Source of the DNA: Parietichytrium sp. I65-24A
Lineage: Eukaryota; Sar; Bigyra; Thraustochytrida; Thraustochytriidae
Assembly (NCBI GenBank): GCA_012862575.1
Contig: BLSF01000002.1
Coordinates: 868,001 to 932,000, forward strand
DNA length: 64,000 bases
Direction: 5' to 3'
The translations under genes and the position numbers were made by a program. Positions 41,779-52,069 of this stretch are shown one piece after another (positions within the stretch are counted from its first letter, which is position 1; each line of letters begins with the position of its first letter). The notes under the pieces were generated by a model that worked only from the letters and a program-made list of their open reading frames with translations, was not told the origin of the DNA and searched no databases.

Positions 41779-42342
41779 GCTTGCAAATCCTCAACCCTCG
41801 CGAGCACTTGCAAAGCTGCTTGTATGAATCATCAAATACCATTCGTTTTATGCAATGTATAAAGTAAAACAGTAAATTATTTTACAGGGTACTGCACTGT
41901 GACTTTATTTTACAGACTTTTTCTCACTGACTGTGAATTCCTGGACTCTGCAATGCAGACCCCCACAGTCAAAGTTGACCATAAACAAAGCATCTCTTCG
42001 TCGAGCCGACTAGCTAGCTAGCCCCATACCCTTTCATTACCCAACGACTCACACTACACAATTGGTTGAATGGAGTGCTGTTCCAGCACTCATGTAAGTA
42101 AGGAAGGTGAAACCGTCATGGTCACGGACCGGTACTCAGTACTAATACTGTGAGTACACCACACAGAGATAGGTAGGTAGTGAGCAGAGTTGGACACATT
42201 GGACACATTGGACACAGTGGACGCATTGGACGCATTGGACGCACTGGACGGCGCTTCGAGACAGTCAGAAGAACGTTGTTAAGGCGGGCGTGGTAGGCAG
42301 TGGTAGGCAGGCGCAGGCGTGGCGGCTAGGGCCGAGGCGGCG
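41779..42342. other. Spacer upstream of the PX gene
   Basis: 564 bp with GGTACTCAGTACTA near 42131, GTGAGTAC at 42150-42157 and a nonanucleotide tandem (42190-42248). No gene is seen. Confidence 0.65.
42190..42248. repeat. Period-9 tandem repeat TTGGACACA
   Basis: About 6.5 units of TTGGACACA drift to TTGGACGCA along the array, which ends ~95 bp before the PX gene start codon. Confidence 0.88.
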
Positions 42343-43164
42343 ATGGAGAAGAAGGATAGCTTTCTGTTTTCAAAAATGGTGTCCGGGACCAGGGCCGCCA
42401 AAACCCTTCAAGGCGACGACGAGAGTGCGGGCGAGTCGGCTGCGAAACGCGACATTCTCAGCGAGGTGACGAACCTGAATCTGTCCCCCAATCTGCTCTT
42501 CATGGATAATAGCAGCAAGCGCGGCGATGACGGGGAGAAGCGCTCTCATGTGCTCTCCATGTTTGACAAGGAAGGCTCCAGGGAGAGATCATTCAGCTTG
42601 CAAAAGGATGTGAGCAGAAAGGCGTCTGCGCAGCAGCTCTTGGAACAAGAGTTGGTGCTGCTGTACCAGTCGCCCGAGAAAAATCTCAGCTTGAACGCCG
42701 CGAAGTTAAGCGTTGCGCCAGCAGAAATCGAGGGAACATGTATGCAGCCCTTCCGGGAATACTCGGTGACTTTTGTGATAAGGAGCAAACGCGGGCTGCA
42801 GAGAGAGCTGAACAAAAGTTTCCGGTACTCATTTGCCCGCAGTATTCTCTTGGATAGATTCCAGGCCCGGGCTGCAAAACTTCGCGTGCAAAGTCATTTT
42901 AGCTCTATTTTTGATTTATTCCCCCCGAAAACCGGTGCGTTTGGAACTACAGCACATACGTTCTCCCTCGAAAGAGCCAAAGGGCTAGAGAAATACATCA
43001 AAGCTCTTCTTTTCGAGGTTAACAGAATGTACAAAGACCCTACCACAGAAAGTGCTGCGATAGACTTGCAATCGGTATTTCTCGCCGATTTCCTCCAAAT
43101 TAATTTGTTGGACGTGAACAAGAGCGTACAGCTCTTGGAGTCGGTTGTGCTAGGGCTGAAGTAA
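42343..43164 (+). CDS. PX-domain-like protein (273 aa)
   Basis: The ATG at 42343 is the first in frame. The N-terminal ~125 residues are polar with a Ser/Lys-rich middle. Residues ~132-255 show the PX layout: strands in REYSVTFVIRSKRG, an aromatic/basic FRYSF segment where RRYSDF is expected, the hallmark PPK loop (FPPKTGAFG, ~191) and the following helix ERAKGLEKYIKALL, ending in FLADFLQI. PX domains bind phosphoinositides, usually PI3P, and recruit proteins to endosomes. The canonical Arg-Arg-Tyr is not exact, so lipid binding is uncertain. A sorting-nexin relative is the best guess. Confidence 0.65.
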   Translation: MEKKDSFLFSKMVSGTRAAKTLQGDDESAGESAAKRDILSEVTNLNLSPNLLFMDNSSKRGDDGEKRSHVLSMFDKEGSRERSFSLQKDVSRKASAQQLLEQELVLLYQSPEKNLSLNAAKLSVAPAEIEGTCMQPFREYSVTFVIRSKRGLQRELNKSFRYSFARSILLDRFQARAAKLRVQSHFSSIFDLFPPKTGAFGTTAHTFSLERAKGLEKYIKALLFEVNRMYKDPTTESAAIDLQSVFLADFLQINLLDVNKSVQLLESVVLGLK

Positions 43165-43455
43165 AGTCTCTCGTGGGCCCGCTTGTGCTTCATCAGAAAT
43201 CGAAGAGATGCCGATTTCTTTCCTCGCGGATCCCTTCTGAACGTCCAAATTTCTCGTCAATGTACAAACTTAAAATGTTGTTGTTGTTTTTATTCTGTAA
43301 ATGAACTATTTTACTTTTCAAGGCTTCCCCTTCGCACTCTCGTCTGTCGGGCTTTGACAGTGAACTGTTTGTCCAAATCGCAAAGGAGGAAGCCAGTGGG
43401 CTGAGAGGTGCCAGAATTCCTTGGACTCTCCTACTCCGGGCTAAGAAGCCAACAA

Positions 43456-44487
43456 TCATTTTTGCAGATATTTTTGCCATGGAACGCCAGCCAGTTGCCC
43501 GACATGAGCTACGCAGCAATTTGCCAGAGCTTTCAAGGAGTAACCCCCCTCGAGCACTGACACCACCCTTCCTTGGCAGGTATGGTCTGCGATATCCATC
43601 AAGACATGGGTACAGTACGCAAAAACTCTCTCCGTAAGCAACAACGAGCCCAGAGGGTCATCCTGATGCGAATCAAATCCGGCTGATACAAGAATTAGCT
43701 CCGGCTTGAACGCATGAATTGATGGGAACACGACTTGATCAAGCATATCTTGATATTCTTCAGGTCCAAAGTAGGCTGGCAGAGGTACATTTACCACGTT
43801 TCGATGAGCCCCCGTCTCCTCGGTTTCCCCGGAATTGGGATATATTGTAGCTTGGTGAGTGGATATAAACAACGTGTTGGGATCGTTCCAGAAAATGTCC
43901 TGTGTTCCGTTTCCGTGATGCACGTCAAAGTCGACAATCGCGACCCTCTTGACACCATATTCTTGCCTCGCGTACTCAGCCGCCACCGCCACGTTGTTAA
44001 AGATACAAAAGCCCATACTCGTCGCCCGCGTAGCATGATGACCTGGAGGCCTAGTGATGCAGAACGCGTTTTTCGATTCTCCTTTAAAGACCTGGTCGAC
44101 GCCTCGCAAGGCAATTCCAGCAGCAACGTACGCTGCCTGCTGAGTGCTCGGATCGACAAGAGTGTCGCTGTCTAATTCTATGGCGGACCCTTCCGCGCAA
44201 GACCGCTCAGAGGCCTGCGACAGCGCTTCAAGCACTTGTTTATCGTGCGCTCTGAGTACCTGCTCCGAAGTAGCAGGCGCCGCCGCATTCAAGAAGCGTA
44301 CTCTCTCATTCGACCCAAAAGCATTTTTCAAAGCCTCCACCGATCTGATTACCCTGTCTGCAACCTCCACGCCCTGTCCCTTGTGAAGCAGCGTTTTCTC
44401 GTCCCAGACCACCGTTGTCTGCGTCTTGGCGCTTGACGAGCACAGCCTGCGCGCCTGGACAAGCCCGGCACATCTCCTCAAAAACAT
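43456..44487 (-). CDS. HDAC-like deacetylase with organelle-type N-terminus (343 aa)
   Basis: Starts at the ATG at 44487. The first ~20 residues (MFLRRCAGLVQARRLCSSS) are Arg/Ser-rich without acids, as in mitochondrial or plastid presequences. The catalytic fold is complete: RPPGHH (146-151), AIVDFDVHHGNGTQD (Asp186, Asp188, His190-191), AGFD (Asp272) and LEGGY (Tyr316). The compact size and the STHQATIYPNSG motif match bacterial-type class II deacetylases such as plant HDA14 and acetylpolyamine amidohydrolase relatives. Substrates could be organellar proteins or acetylated small molecules. Confidence 0.88.
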   Translation of the reverse strand: MFLRRCAGLVQARRLCSSSAKTQTTVVWDEKTLLHKGQGVEVADRVIRSVEALKNAFGSNERVRFLNAAAPATSEQVLRAHDKQVLEALSQASERSCAEGSAIELDSDTLVDPSTQQAAYVAAGIALRGVDQVFKGESKNAFCITRPPGHHATRATSMGFCIFNNVAVAAEYARQEYGVKRVAIVDFDVHHGNGTQDIFWNDPNTLFISTHQATIYPNSGETEETGAHRNVVNVPLPAYFGPEEYQDMLDQVVFPSIHAFKPELILVSAGFDSHQDDPLGSLLLTERVFAYCTHVLMDIADHTCQGRVVSVLEGGYSLKALANCCVAHVGQLAGVPWQKYLQK

Positions 44488-46311
44488 CCTTCTTCTGCGC
44501 CAGCCACAGGTGTCCTTGCCAGTGCGCCTCCCCTGCGAGCGACGGACACTCTCTCTTCACTGCGTTAGTCATCCCTGGCTTTAAATAAAATCATTGTCAG
44601 TGAACACTGTCACTACGAAATCTGGAGGCGAATTCTCTTGTTCTGTTGTTCTTCAGGACAGCAACTCAGAATAACTCAGAATTCAGAGCCTGCGAAGTAA
44701 AACGATGTCTCGCACTCGCATCAATGGCTTGCCCACACCAAGTCAAACTTGATGGCAGCAATAACAAATTGCTGACTGTGAGTCCTGTTGATTGCAATCG
44801 TCCTCGGAAACGTCGCAGAGGTGCATGTGCCAGACCGGCCACTTGCTCGCGCTATCAAACCGCGACGTCTCGTTCCAGTCAGCTTGTAGACCTTCAGCCC
44901 GCGGAAATTTTGCACGACATCGTCTGCGCGACGGAGTTTGGTGCGTTTCCTTCACGTGATTGATGAGCAACAACAGCTCATTTCAGTCCAGTTCAATTTC
45001 GAAAACATTTGTCAGCTCACTGTGTTAGTTTCCTGTTCAATCAAACAGGGTTGTTCAGAGTTTCAGATTCTCCCACGCACACTTGCGCAATTATCTGTGA
45101 TTCTTTCTTATTCATCTTCTTGCTCCTCAAAAGACCTAAGGATACATAAAATCTTCTTCGCCTCCAGAGACTCAAGGTCTTCTTTTGTATTAGTTGAGCT
45201 CATTCAGAGCCAAGTCGCTTCTCTCAGTTGACTGAGAAGAGTGTTAGGTTTGATTGACTGTGAACTTGAAGATCGATGTCTTGTTTTTTGGCTGAGCACT
45301 GTCGAGGCAGGGACGAAGCCTGAAGGCCTGAAGTGCTGTAGCAATCCACCTCACAGACCAAATCTTCCATTGCTAACGATATTCATAATCCCTGTTACCG
45401 GATCTTCCGAGGATATTGAAATCAATCAATCAATCAATCAATCAATTTGACTCTGAATTACACAAACTCTGTTCTGACAGTGAACAAATTGTTCTGATCC
45501 GACAGTGAGGTGCTCCGAATTTAGATCCTTAAAATCAAGAGAGAATGGACAGAGTTCGAGTTATAGATGGATCTCGATATCTCGATCAAAAGATGACAGC
45601 TCGAGGTGTTCTTTGTCCAAAAGAGTCAGTCAGCGCATTGATGGCACAATAACTGCGAAAACACAGCACCTAAAGCACTTGAAGCACCTAAAGCACCTGA
45701 AGCACCTAAAGCACCTGAAGGCTCGAGCTGGCGGACGAGTTGGTGTGGTGGTGCTCTCTCGTGACGTACTCACAGTCAGTCAGTTAGTCAGTCAGAATGG
45801 CTTTGTACTTGTCAGGGTGGAGTTGATACTGTCATATGTGGTGGTGTATCTATGCGTCACATCGTTCAACGAGCGAAGGAATTGATCGGATGCATTAGCG
45901 GAGTAAGCGTCGGAGGCGCCGTGAGAGAAGTAGTGAGCAACGAGCTCGCGTTTGGAGAAGGTTCTGTTAACCTCACGAAAGGAATGGACGAGTTAGAGCG
46001 ACTTTTCTGTTCATCACGACTTTGCGTTCGCTCAATGGCGCCAGCAGATGCAAACAGTTGAAAATATGCTTTCTGGTTCAACTAATGTTTTCTTTTACCG
46101 GTACCGTCACATTAAGGACGGTTGCTTACTGCTTGCGCTGCCTCACAATGAGTATGGCTGACTGCGGAGAGTAATACTCGGCATAGGAATAGGAACGTGC
46201 ATCGTTGGATCTTTCGGTTGTGCAACTCGACCAGTTCCCTATTTGCGGAGTGGGCACATTTGCAAGCCAGTAGCTGTTCGGGCAGTCAAAGGAACAAGAT
46301 CCTCGGGCAAG
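44488..46311. other. Divergent spacer (HDAC / glutamate decarboxylase)
   Basis: 1.82 kb without a supported gene. It has TCACGTGA near 44955, an AATC microsatellite (45421-45446), TGACAGTGA at 45475-45483, a period-9 array (45664-45718) and GTACTCACAGTCA at 45766-45778. A 69-codon + ORF at 45852-46061 is protein-like but too short to call. Confidence 0.55.
45664..45718. repeat. Period-9/18 tandem repeat AGCACCTAA/AGCACCTGA
   Basis: Six alternating nonanucleotides. One + frame reads KHL repeated, but there is no other coding support. Confidence 0.88.
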
Positions 46312-47991
46312 ATGAAGGAAGTGTACGCATCGGATCACGCTGTGCGGGATGTCCCGACGCAGTCAATGCCAAGGGATGGCATGAGCGCGAAATGCGCTTT
46401 GCAAGTCGTGAAAGACGAACTGCTTTTGGACAATAACCCGCAGCAAAATCTCGCTTCTTTCGTGACGACTTACATGGAGGACGAAGCTGAGCAGCTGCAT
46501 GATATTGGAGCCAAAATTAACATTATCGATGCTGACCAATACCCGCAATCAAATTCCATCACCCAGCGATGCGTAAATATTCTGGGGGATCTGTGGGGAG
46601 CAGTCCCGGACGAGGACGGCAAGGTCACCGGAACAGCATGCGTGGGTTCCAGCGAGGCCATCATGCTGGCCACCCTTGCGATGAAGTTTAGATGGAGAAA
46701 ACAGCGCGAGGAGAAAAAGCTACCAACGGACAAGCCGAATCTGGTCTTCGGAGCTAATGTTCAATGCTGCTGGCACAAGGCTTGTCTGTACTTCGACATT
46801 GAATGCAGAGAGGCTGATGTGAGCCCGGACAAGCTCTACCTCACTGCCGAGCGCGCAAAACCTCTTATAGATGAGAACACCATTGGCGTGTGCCCTATTC
46901 TCGGCTCGACCTATACTGGAGATTTCGAGGACGTGGAGGAGATCCATCGTATGCTCGAGGCCCTCAACAAGGAGAAAGGATGGAACATTCCAATTCATGT
47001 GGATGCAGCGAGCGGAGGGTTTATCGCGCCTTTCACTCGGCCTTCGTTAGTGTGGGACTTTAGACTCCCTCTGGTGAAGTCAATTAATGCTAGCGGGCAT
47101 AAATTTGGCCTCGTGTACGCCGGAATTGGCTGGCTGTGCTTTCGGGAAAAATGTAAGTTTGCAGTCCCGCGAAAAACGCCGGGTTTCATGACGACCTTTT
47201 TCTGACATTGTCGTTGCATTTATTCCTCCTGTTGCAGCCGATCTTCCGGAGTCCCTGGTGACTCACGTAAACTACTTGGGTAAGTATTTCATTTCCGGTC
47301 TCTTTTGGAAATCGCAAGCTTGAGACATGGTAGCGAGTCTTCTAACACGACATTGTTACGTCACGATTTGTCAATCGCAGGTGGAGACCAGGCGTCCTTT
47401 ACGCTCAACTTCTCAAAACCTGCCAGTGGTATTCTTTCCCAGTACTACAACTTTTTGCGGCTTGGGTTTGATGGGTACAAAGCGATTGTACAGAACGGCA
47501 TGACCAATGCACAGTATTTAAGAGACATGCTTTTACAAACGGGTGCGTTTGAAATCGTGGACCACGGAGATATGCCATTGGTTGCTTTCAAGCTCAAGGA
47601 CCCGATCGAGGCTGGATGCACTCTGTTCGACATTCAAGATTCTTTGAGGGCAAGAGGCTGGGTAGTGCCTGCATACAGATGCCCAAAAGGCGCTCAAAAT
47701 CTTGTCATCATGCGTGCTGTCTGCAGACAAAACTTTAGTCGCAATCAAGCTTCTCTGCTTTTCAAGGACATCAAAAACGTGCTCGAGTTCTACAAAGAGC
47801 ATCCTAGCCACCTCCATCACGCAAGCAACAAGAAATTTCTCGAAGATGCAGTCGAAAAGTGGAAGGCAAAGGTTAAAGAGTCTGTGGACGTGCATGACGT
47901 CAACAGCGCTAGTACGCATGTGAGCATGAAAATGTTGAACAGCAACAAGAAGCACATCCTCTCGAAGGCCAAAACACAGGGTGTGTGTTAA
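46312..47991 (+). CDS. GAD: Glutamate decarboxylase, three exons (497 aa)
   Basis: A PLP enzyme converting L-glutamate to GABA and CO2, consuming a proton. Exons 46312-47152, 47238-47279 and 47381-47991 join in frame across GTAAGT...CAG introns to give the conserved REK-DLPESLVTHVNYLGGDQ junction. Group II decarboxylase features include the HVDAASGGFIAPF segment, the PLP lysine in SGHKFGL (Lys264) and the FSKPASGILSQYYNFLRLG core. The start is the first ATG, MKEVYASD. The ~50-residue tail has a Trp in basic context (VEKWKAKVKES) and ends KAKTQGVC, recalling the calmodulin-binding C-termini of plant GADs, so Ca2+ control is plausible but unproven. Confidence 0.95.
47153..47237 (+). other. GAD intron 1 (85 bp)
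   Basis: Phase-1 intron, donor GTAAGT, acceptor TTGCAG, with a CTGAC branch-like element. Without splicing the frame stops at about 47205 within it. Confidence 0.88.
47280..47380 (+). other. GAD intron 2 (101 bp)
   Basis: Phase-1 intron, donor GTAAGT, acceptor TCGCAG. Together with intron 1 it leaves a 42-nt internal exon. Confidence 0.88.
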
Positions 47992-47996
47992 GTCAA

Positions 47997-48002
47997 AATA
48001 AA
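47997..48002 (+). terminator. Poly(A) signal AATAAA after GAD
   Basis: A canonical hexamer begins six bases after the stop codon, implying a very short 3' UTR. Confidence 0.5.
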
Positions 48003-48893
48003 AGCAGTGTGGAGCCTGTTACACACGCAGTCTCTTCCGTACTCGCCGTCACTCGCAGCTCTTGGCCACCTACAATTTCACTTTTATAGTCAAAACCTTC
48101 CAAATTAAATTGTATTAGTTCTCACGTACATTGCGTTGCACCTCTTCTTTGCGTTGCTGCTATCTTGGTTCCCATGCATTTCCAAACGTTCCATTGGTTG
48201 GTCTGGTTATGTCTGGTTGGTCCCATCCATCTACGCCTATCCCAGCCTTTCATTCTCCTTATTCTCCTAGTAACATCTTCTATCCCCATTCTCGTAACAC
48301 AGCCTCCTCTGTCACGGTCACAACTCACGCCGTTCTTTCGTTCCTTTTGTTCCTCGTCCAGCACAGTTTAGAGTTACCGCCACCCTACTATATCCCATAG
48401 CCTCTGGAAAACTCCTCTGCAACCTCCTAGTGTTGGGTAGCGCTCTGCTAGCTTCCAAGCACATTGCAGGAACAAAGTGACACCGCGTACAGTACGGAGC
48501 GCGTACACACAGCGCGTACACGTCTAAAAGGCCGACGAGGACCAACGATCAAAAGAGCGAGCACCGTTGAAGCACGTCGGAGAGGCGAAGTTTTCTGCAC
48601 TCTGCAAACTGCAAACTGCAAACTGCAGTCGTTGGAGTTGATCAGATCCCAAGAGATCATCAGCCCTCTCACAACGCTGGTTGTTCCTTCCCAGGGTACG
48701 CGGGGACTGCCGTCGTGCGAAGGGCGTACGCGAAAATTTTCGCGACTAGCTTCTTGGGTCTACGTGCCGGCGTTTGGCCACCGTCTGACGGCCTTGCACG
48801 TTCTTGTGAGCAGTAGATTTGTAGAATTCTACGACTATTGGCGTGGCGAAAGTGGGTTATTGGAGACGAGCGGCGAGTTAGGTTCAGAAGAGA

Positions 48894-48902
48894 AGAAAAG
48901 AA

Positions 48903-48946
<44 letters not shown>

Positions 48947-48948
48947 AG
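48894..48948 (+). repeat. (GAAA)n microsatellite abutting a start codon
   Basis: About twelve tetranucleotide units run directly into the ATG of the following gene, so they would be the end of its 5' leader. Confidence 0.85.
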
Positions 48949-49731
48949 ATGAGTCCTGATATTTTAGCGAAGGCACAGGCGGACTTTCAGGTGGCGGTGC
49001 GAAATGCTCTTGGAAGACTCGAAGGGTCGGGGAAGGGCAAGGGTGAGGCCGTTGAGGTTCTGCTGAGTAAGATTGCGGCGGGCAAAGATGTCAGCGTGGA
49101 CGAGGGAAAGGTTGAGCGCATCGCGCAAATGAGAAAAGTGCCCCGCGAAGAAGCTGTGCGCGCGGTGATCGTTTTCGATGAGCTGCAGAGACTCCGAAAG
49201 TCGGGATTGGACACATTGGCTGCTGTGGAGGAAATCACGCGCAGGATGGACGCCATCTCCGCCCCTGGAGATGAGAGTAGCGACGTCAATGTTGCTGCCG
49301 CAAGTACCTCACAGTCAGCTGGCGGGAAGGGAAAGAAGCGCGCAAGAGGCGGTGAAGTTGTGGCACCTGCGGCTTCCAAGATTGAGCTGAAAAAGTGGGC
49401 GCCTCACGAGGACTCGCCGGTTACACAGATGGTTAAGCGTATTAAGCGGATGGCGACAAACTTTGACAGTGAAAAACTGGATCCGCTCTCAGATATTGTG
49501 TCTATAATGAATTCGCAACCCGCAAAAACGTTGAGCAAACCTGCTCCAGCTAGCACAGCTCAGAATAATCTCTCCGATATTAAAGACGAAAAGTCGGAGG
49601 CTCCTGCCTCTTTATCTGCTCAACAGCCATCTATAACGACTCGCTCTAAGCGAAGATCTTGCAGCACGACGACGCCAGCGGATAGTGCACTGCCGAGTCG
49701 CGAAACGAAGCGCACAAGGAGGAAAAAGTAA
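48949..49731 (+). CDS. Basic, probably nuclear protein of unknown family (260 aa)
   Basis: The ATG at 48949 (MSPDILAKAQADFQVAV) follows the GAAA tract immediately. Residues 1-105 are helical and look folded (ALGRLEGSGKGKGEAVEVLL, EEAVRAVIVFDELQRLRKSG). The remainder is disordered, with KGKKRAR and a terminal TKRTRRKK, both good nuclear-import signals, and a short amphipathic stretch around SPVTQMVKRIKRMATNF. No catalytic motif or known domain is recognised. A chromatin or RNA-associated role would fit but is a guess. Confidence 0.7.
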   Translation: MSPDILAKAQADFQVAVRNALGRLEGSGKGKGEAVEVLLSKIAAGKDVSVDEGKVERIAQMRKVPREEAVRAVIVFDELQRLRKSGLDTLAAVEEITRRMDAISAPGDESSDVNVAAASTSQSAGGKGKKRARGGEVVAPAASKIELKKWAPHEDSPVTQMVKRIKRMATNFDSEKLDPLSDIVSIMNSQPAKTLSKPAPASTAQNNLSDIKDEKSEAPASLSAQQPSITTRSKRRSCSTTTPADSALPSRETKRTRRKK

Positions 49732-50272
49732 CTCTGAAAGACTTGTGTAAATAGTTCGAATTTGTTTTCAAAAGAAATTCCGGAGTGAACCCGACTGAGC
49801 ACACCGCTTTTTTAGCCAGCTCTGGGCTTCTCGTCAACAATAGATTGGCGAGTCGTCTTTCTTTTAGTCATCCAATTGTGGCCGACCCACGTACTGCAAC
49901 TCGATTCTTGTTGGGAAAGTCATGCGGGCTCGCCTCCGTTACTTTTGTCAATTCATTTCACTGAACCACTCTCAAGTCACCATAATCTTAGCAACATCAC
50001 CTTTCTTGAAGAATTGAGAAAATTTTCCAAATTCTCTGTTCACACCAAACTTTGTTCCCCCTCTCACTTTCTTTCAAGAAGGCTGTCTTGCTACAATAAA
50101 GGTCGCAAGACAGCCCGTACAGCAGAGAGCGTGGAGGGAAAAGCAGAGCAATAAACTGCGATAAATCTGGCACAGTCTAAACGTTTCAAAAGCAAAATAT
50201 TTGGCTCGAGCTGAGTGAACAAGCAGGGAAAAGACTGTTTTATAGAAACTAATTAAGCGAGGCAGGCGCCCC
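49732..50272. other. Convergent 3' spacer
   Basis: 541 bp between two gene ends. No gene or notable repeat is seen. Confidence 0.6.
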
Positions 50273-52069
50273 TCATTCATCGGATTCTTCCGCCTCTTCC
50301 ATCTCCATGCGCCGAGAGCGCTTGGAAGATTCGTGACCGTCATCTTCGCCTTGTGTCGCTTGTCTTGCATCAATAGAATCGTCTTCGTCACGCCTGCGCC
50401 TTGTTCCAAGAATGCTATCTTCTACAGCGATGCGGTCCTGGCCGTCGCCCCGTCGCCGGCCAGAGTCCATTGGGCGTCTAGACGCCCCGCCTCGTCTTGA
50501 GCGATATCCTGGTCTGTATCCTTTGGTAGTTCGCGCAGCAGGGTCTGTAGACTTGACATCGCCCACGGCAGCTTTCCGAACAAGAAAAAAACGATGTTCG
50601 TTGGGCCCGCTCCTCAATGGGAACGGAGCGCACACGTAGCCTTTAGACTTGAGCCCTTCAATCACCTCTTCGTGGCCGGCTATCACCGGAATCTCCCTGG
50701 TTAGGCCCAGCAAAGCACGCTTCACCGTCATTGGATCACTAAAGACAATATTGGCGCCACAGTCGTGCAACCATTCAACGTGAGAGGCACCGTAGTCTTC
50801 GAACCAGTCATTAACGTCTTGTGTGTGAATTGAGTCAAAGTTTCCAAAGAGATGGAGGGCTTCTTCTCGTACAGTCTCTTCTGCAGTCGGATCACGGCGA
50901 GGGACAGAAACTTGTTGCAAATCCCGCAGAATGCCTTCTGCTACTCGCGTATCCTCCAATACGGGAATTTGAAACCTGCTTGCCCTAGCTTGGCGCTTTT
51001 CCCGGGACATGTCGTCGTCTTCATCACCATCCTCCGCGGGAGGCTTTTTGTCAAGTCCAAACCTCTTTGCCCTTTCTTCAGCCTTCTTCTGCTCCTCTTC
51101 AGAAGTGACATCGAACCCAGTCACGAACCCGGTCCCTGCCACGTGCTGAAGATCGCGTTTCAGTCTCTGCTGCTCGGCCTCGGACAGCACCTGCGAAGCC
51201 AGTTGCATGGTGCTCGGCTCCTTGTAGTCCACGTCGAATCGCCCAGAGCGTTGCTTCAGTCTTGCCCTCTCTTCATCCAGCTTGCTCATGTAGTCTGGGA
51301 CAAAGCTGGACATCTCCGAGTCGTCCATCTCCATGCTGGATTCGCATGCTGACACCCGGATGTTGCGGAAGGTGACCGTGCGCTCCCAAGTCGTGAAGGA
51401 CGCGAATCTGGCAGGAATTGGTTCCGGATCCTTCCATGCGATGATGACTCCCTTGCCCGGGGTGTCCCCGATGCCGACGCTCACTACACCCTCACTCTGG
51501 CACACCCAATACGAGTGAAACTCATCGCTGGAGCACAGCCTCCTCTGAGCGGACAGCGCCCGCTCCGCGCCTTGCGCGTCCTTCCGGATCACCGACTTGG
51601 AGTCATCCCATCCGCCTATCACCACCTCATACATCGGGCTCACCACCCTCGCCTCCGCGGACAGCGCCACCACGATGTTGTCCTGCCCTTTCGCCTCGAA
51701 CTGCACCGTCACGCTTCCTGCCTGCGGGGACGCCCAGCTCTCCTCGTCCCACTTGGAGTACTCGCCGCGCGTACACACGTACCTCACCGCGCCATCTTCC
51801 AACGTCTCCACCAAGCTCGGCCGGGAGTACCGCCCGCCTCGGGGTCCTCGGGGTCCGCGCGACCCGTGGTGGTGCTGATGGTGGCGGCGCGGTCCGCGCG
51901 GTCCTCTGCTCGAGTACCCTTCAGAGAACCCGCTGGAAGAGTGTCCTCGCGAGGTGTCCTCGCGGGATGCGTCAAGAGCGCGATCGAGGCGAGAGGCGGT
52001 GGATGACTCGCCGCTTGCTGGGCCACCTTGCGCGCTAGAGTGCTGCGCTAGAAGCTCTTCAAAGTCCAT
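50273..52069 (-). CDS. NCBP3-like mRNA export protein fused to a FAMeT-type domain
   Basis: 598 residues from the ATG at 52069. An RGP/His-rich N-terminus (55-83) is followed by a domain matching the farnesoic-acid-methyltransferase-like (FAMeT, PF12248-type) beta fold (~90-240: VQFEAKGQDNIVVALS, YEVVIGGWDDSKSVIRK, VSVGIGDTPGKGVIIAWKD). Three basic motifs containing RF (~270-280, 327-340, 355-368; ERAKRFGLDKK) recall the Tho1/SARNP C-terminal motif. Residues ~400-500 match the NCBP3 RNA-binding domain (ALHLFGNFDSIHTQDVNDWF, then HVEWLHDCGANIVF). NCBP3 binds capped mRNA and links it to TREX for export. The tail is Arg-rich and acidic. Nuclear mRNA processing or export is inferred. The FAMeT part has no known role here. 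Confidence 0.8.
   Translation of the reverse strand: MDFEELLAQHSSAQGGPASGESSTASRLDRALDASREDTSRGHSSSGFSEGYSSRGPRGPRRHHQHHHGSRGPRGPRGGRYSRPSLVETLEDGAVRYVCTRGEYSKWDEESWASPQAGSVTVQFEAKGQDNIVVALSAEARVVSPMYEVVIGGWDDSKSVIRKDAQGAERALSAQRRLCSSDEFHSYWVCQSEGVVSVGIGDTPGKGVIIAWKDPEPIPARFASFTTWERTVTFRNIRVSACESSMEMDDSEMSSFVPDYMSKLDEERARLKQRSGRFDVDYKEPSTMQLASQVLSEAEQQRLKRDLQHVAGTGFVTGFDVTSEEEQKKAEERAKRFGLDKKPPAEDGDEDDDMSREKRQARASRFQIPVLEDTRVAEGILRDLQQVSVPRRDPTAEETVREEALHLFGNFDSIHTQDVNDWFEDYGASHVEWLHDCGANIVFSDPMTVKRALLGLTREIPVIAGHEEVIEGLKSKGYVCAPFPLRSGPNEHRFFLVRKAAVGDVKSTDPAARTTKGYRPGYRSRRGGASRRPMDSGRRRGDGQDRIAVEDSILGTRRRRDEDDSIDARQATQGEDDGHESSKRSRRMEMEEAEESDE

Larger units (their letters stand above)
47992..48948. 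other. Spacer between GAD and the gene at 48949
   Basis: The GAD poly(A) signal is followed by ~900 bp without a gene. CGCGTACA is repeated three times (about 48484-48523), a 7-bp CTGCAAA tandem lies near 48602-48626, and the block ends with a GAAA microsatellite. Confidence 0.6.

Noticed and set aside
45852-46061. 69-codon + ORF upstream of GAD
   Set aside because: Protein-like but too short, with no splice sites linking it to GAD that I could support.
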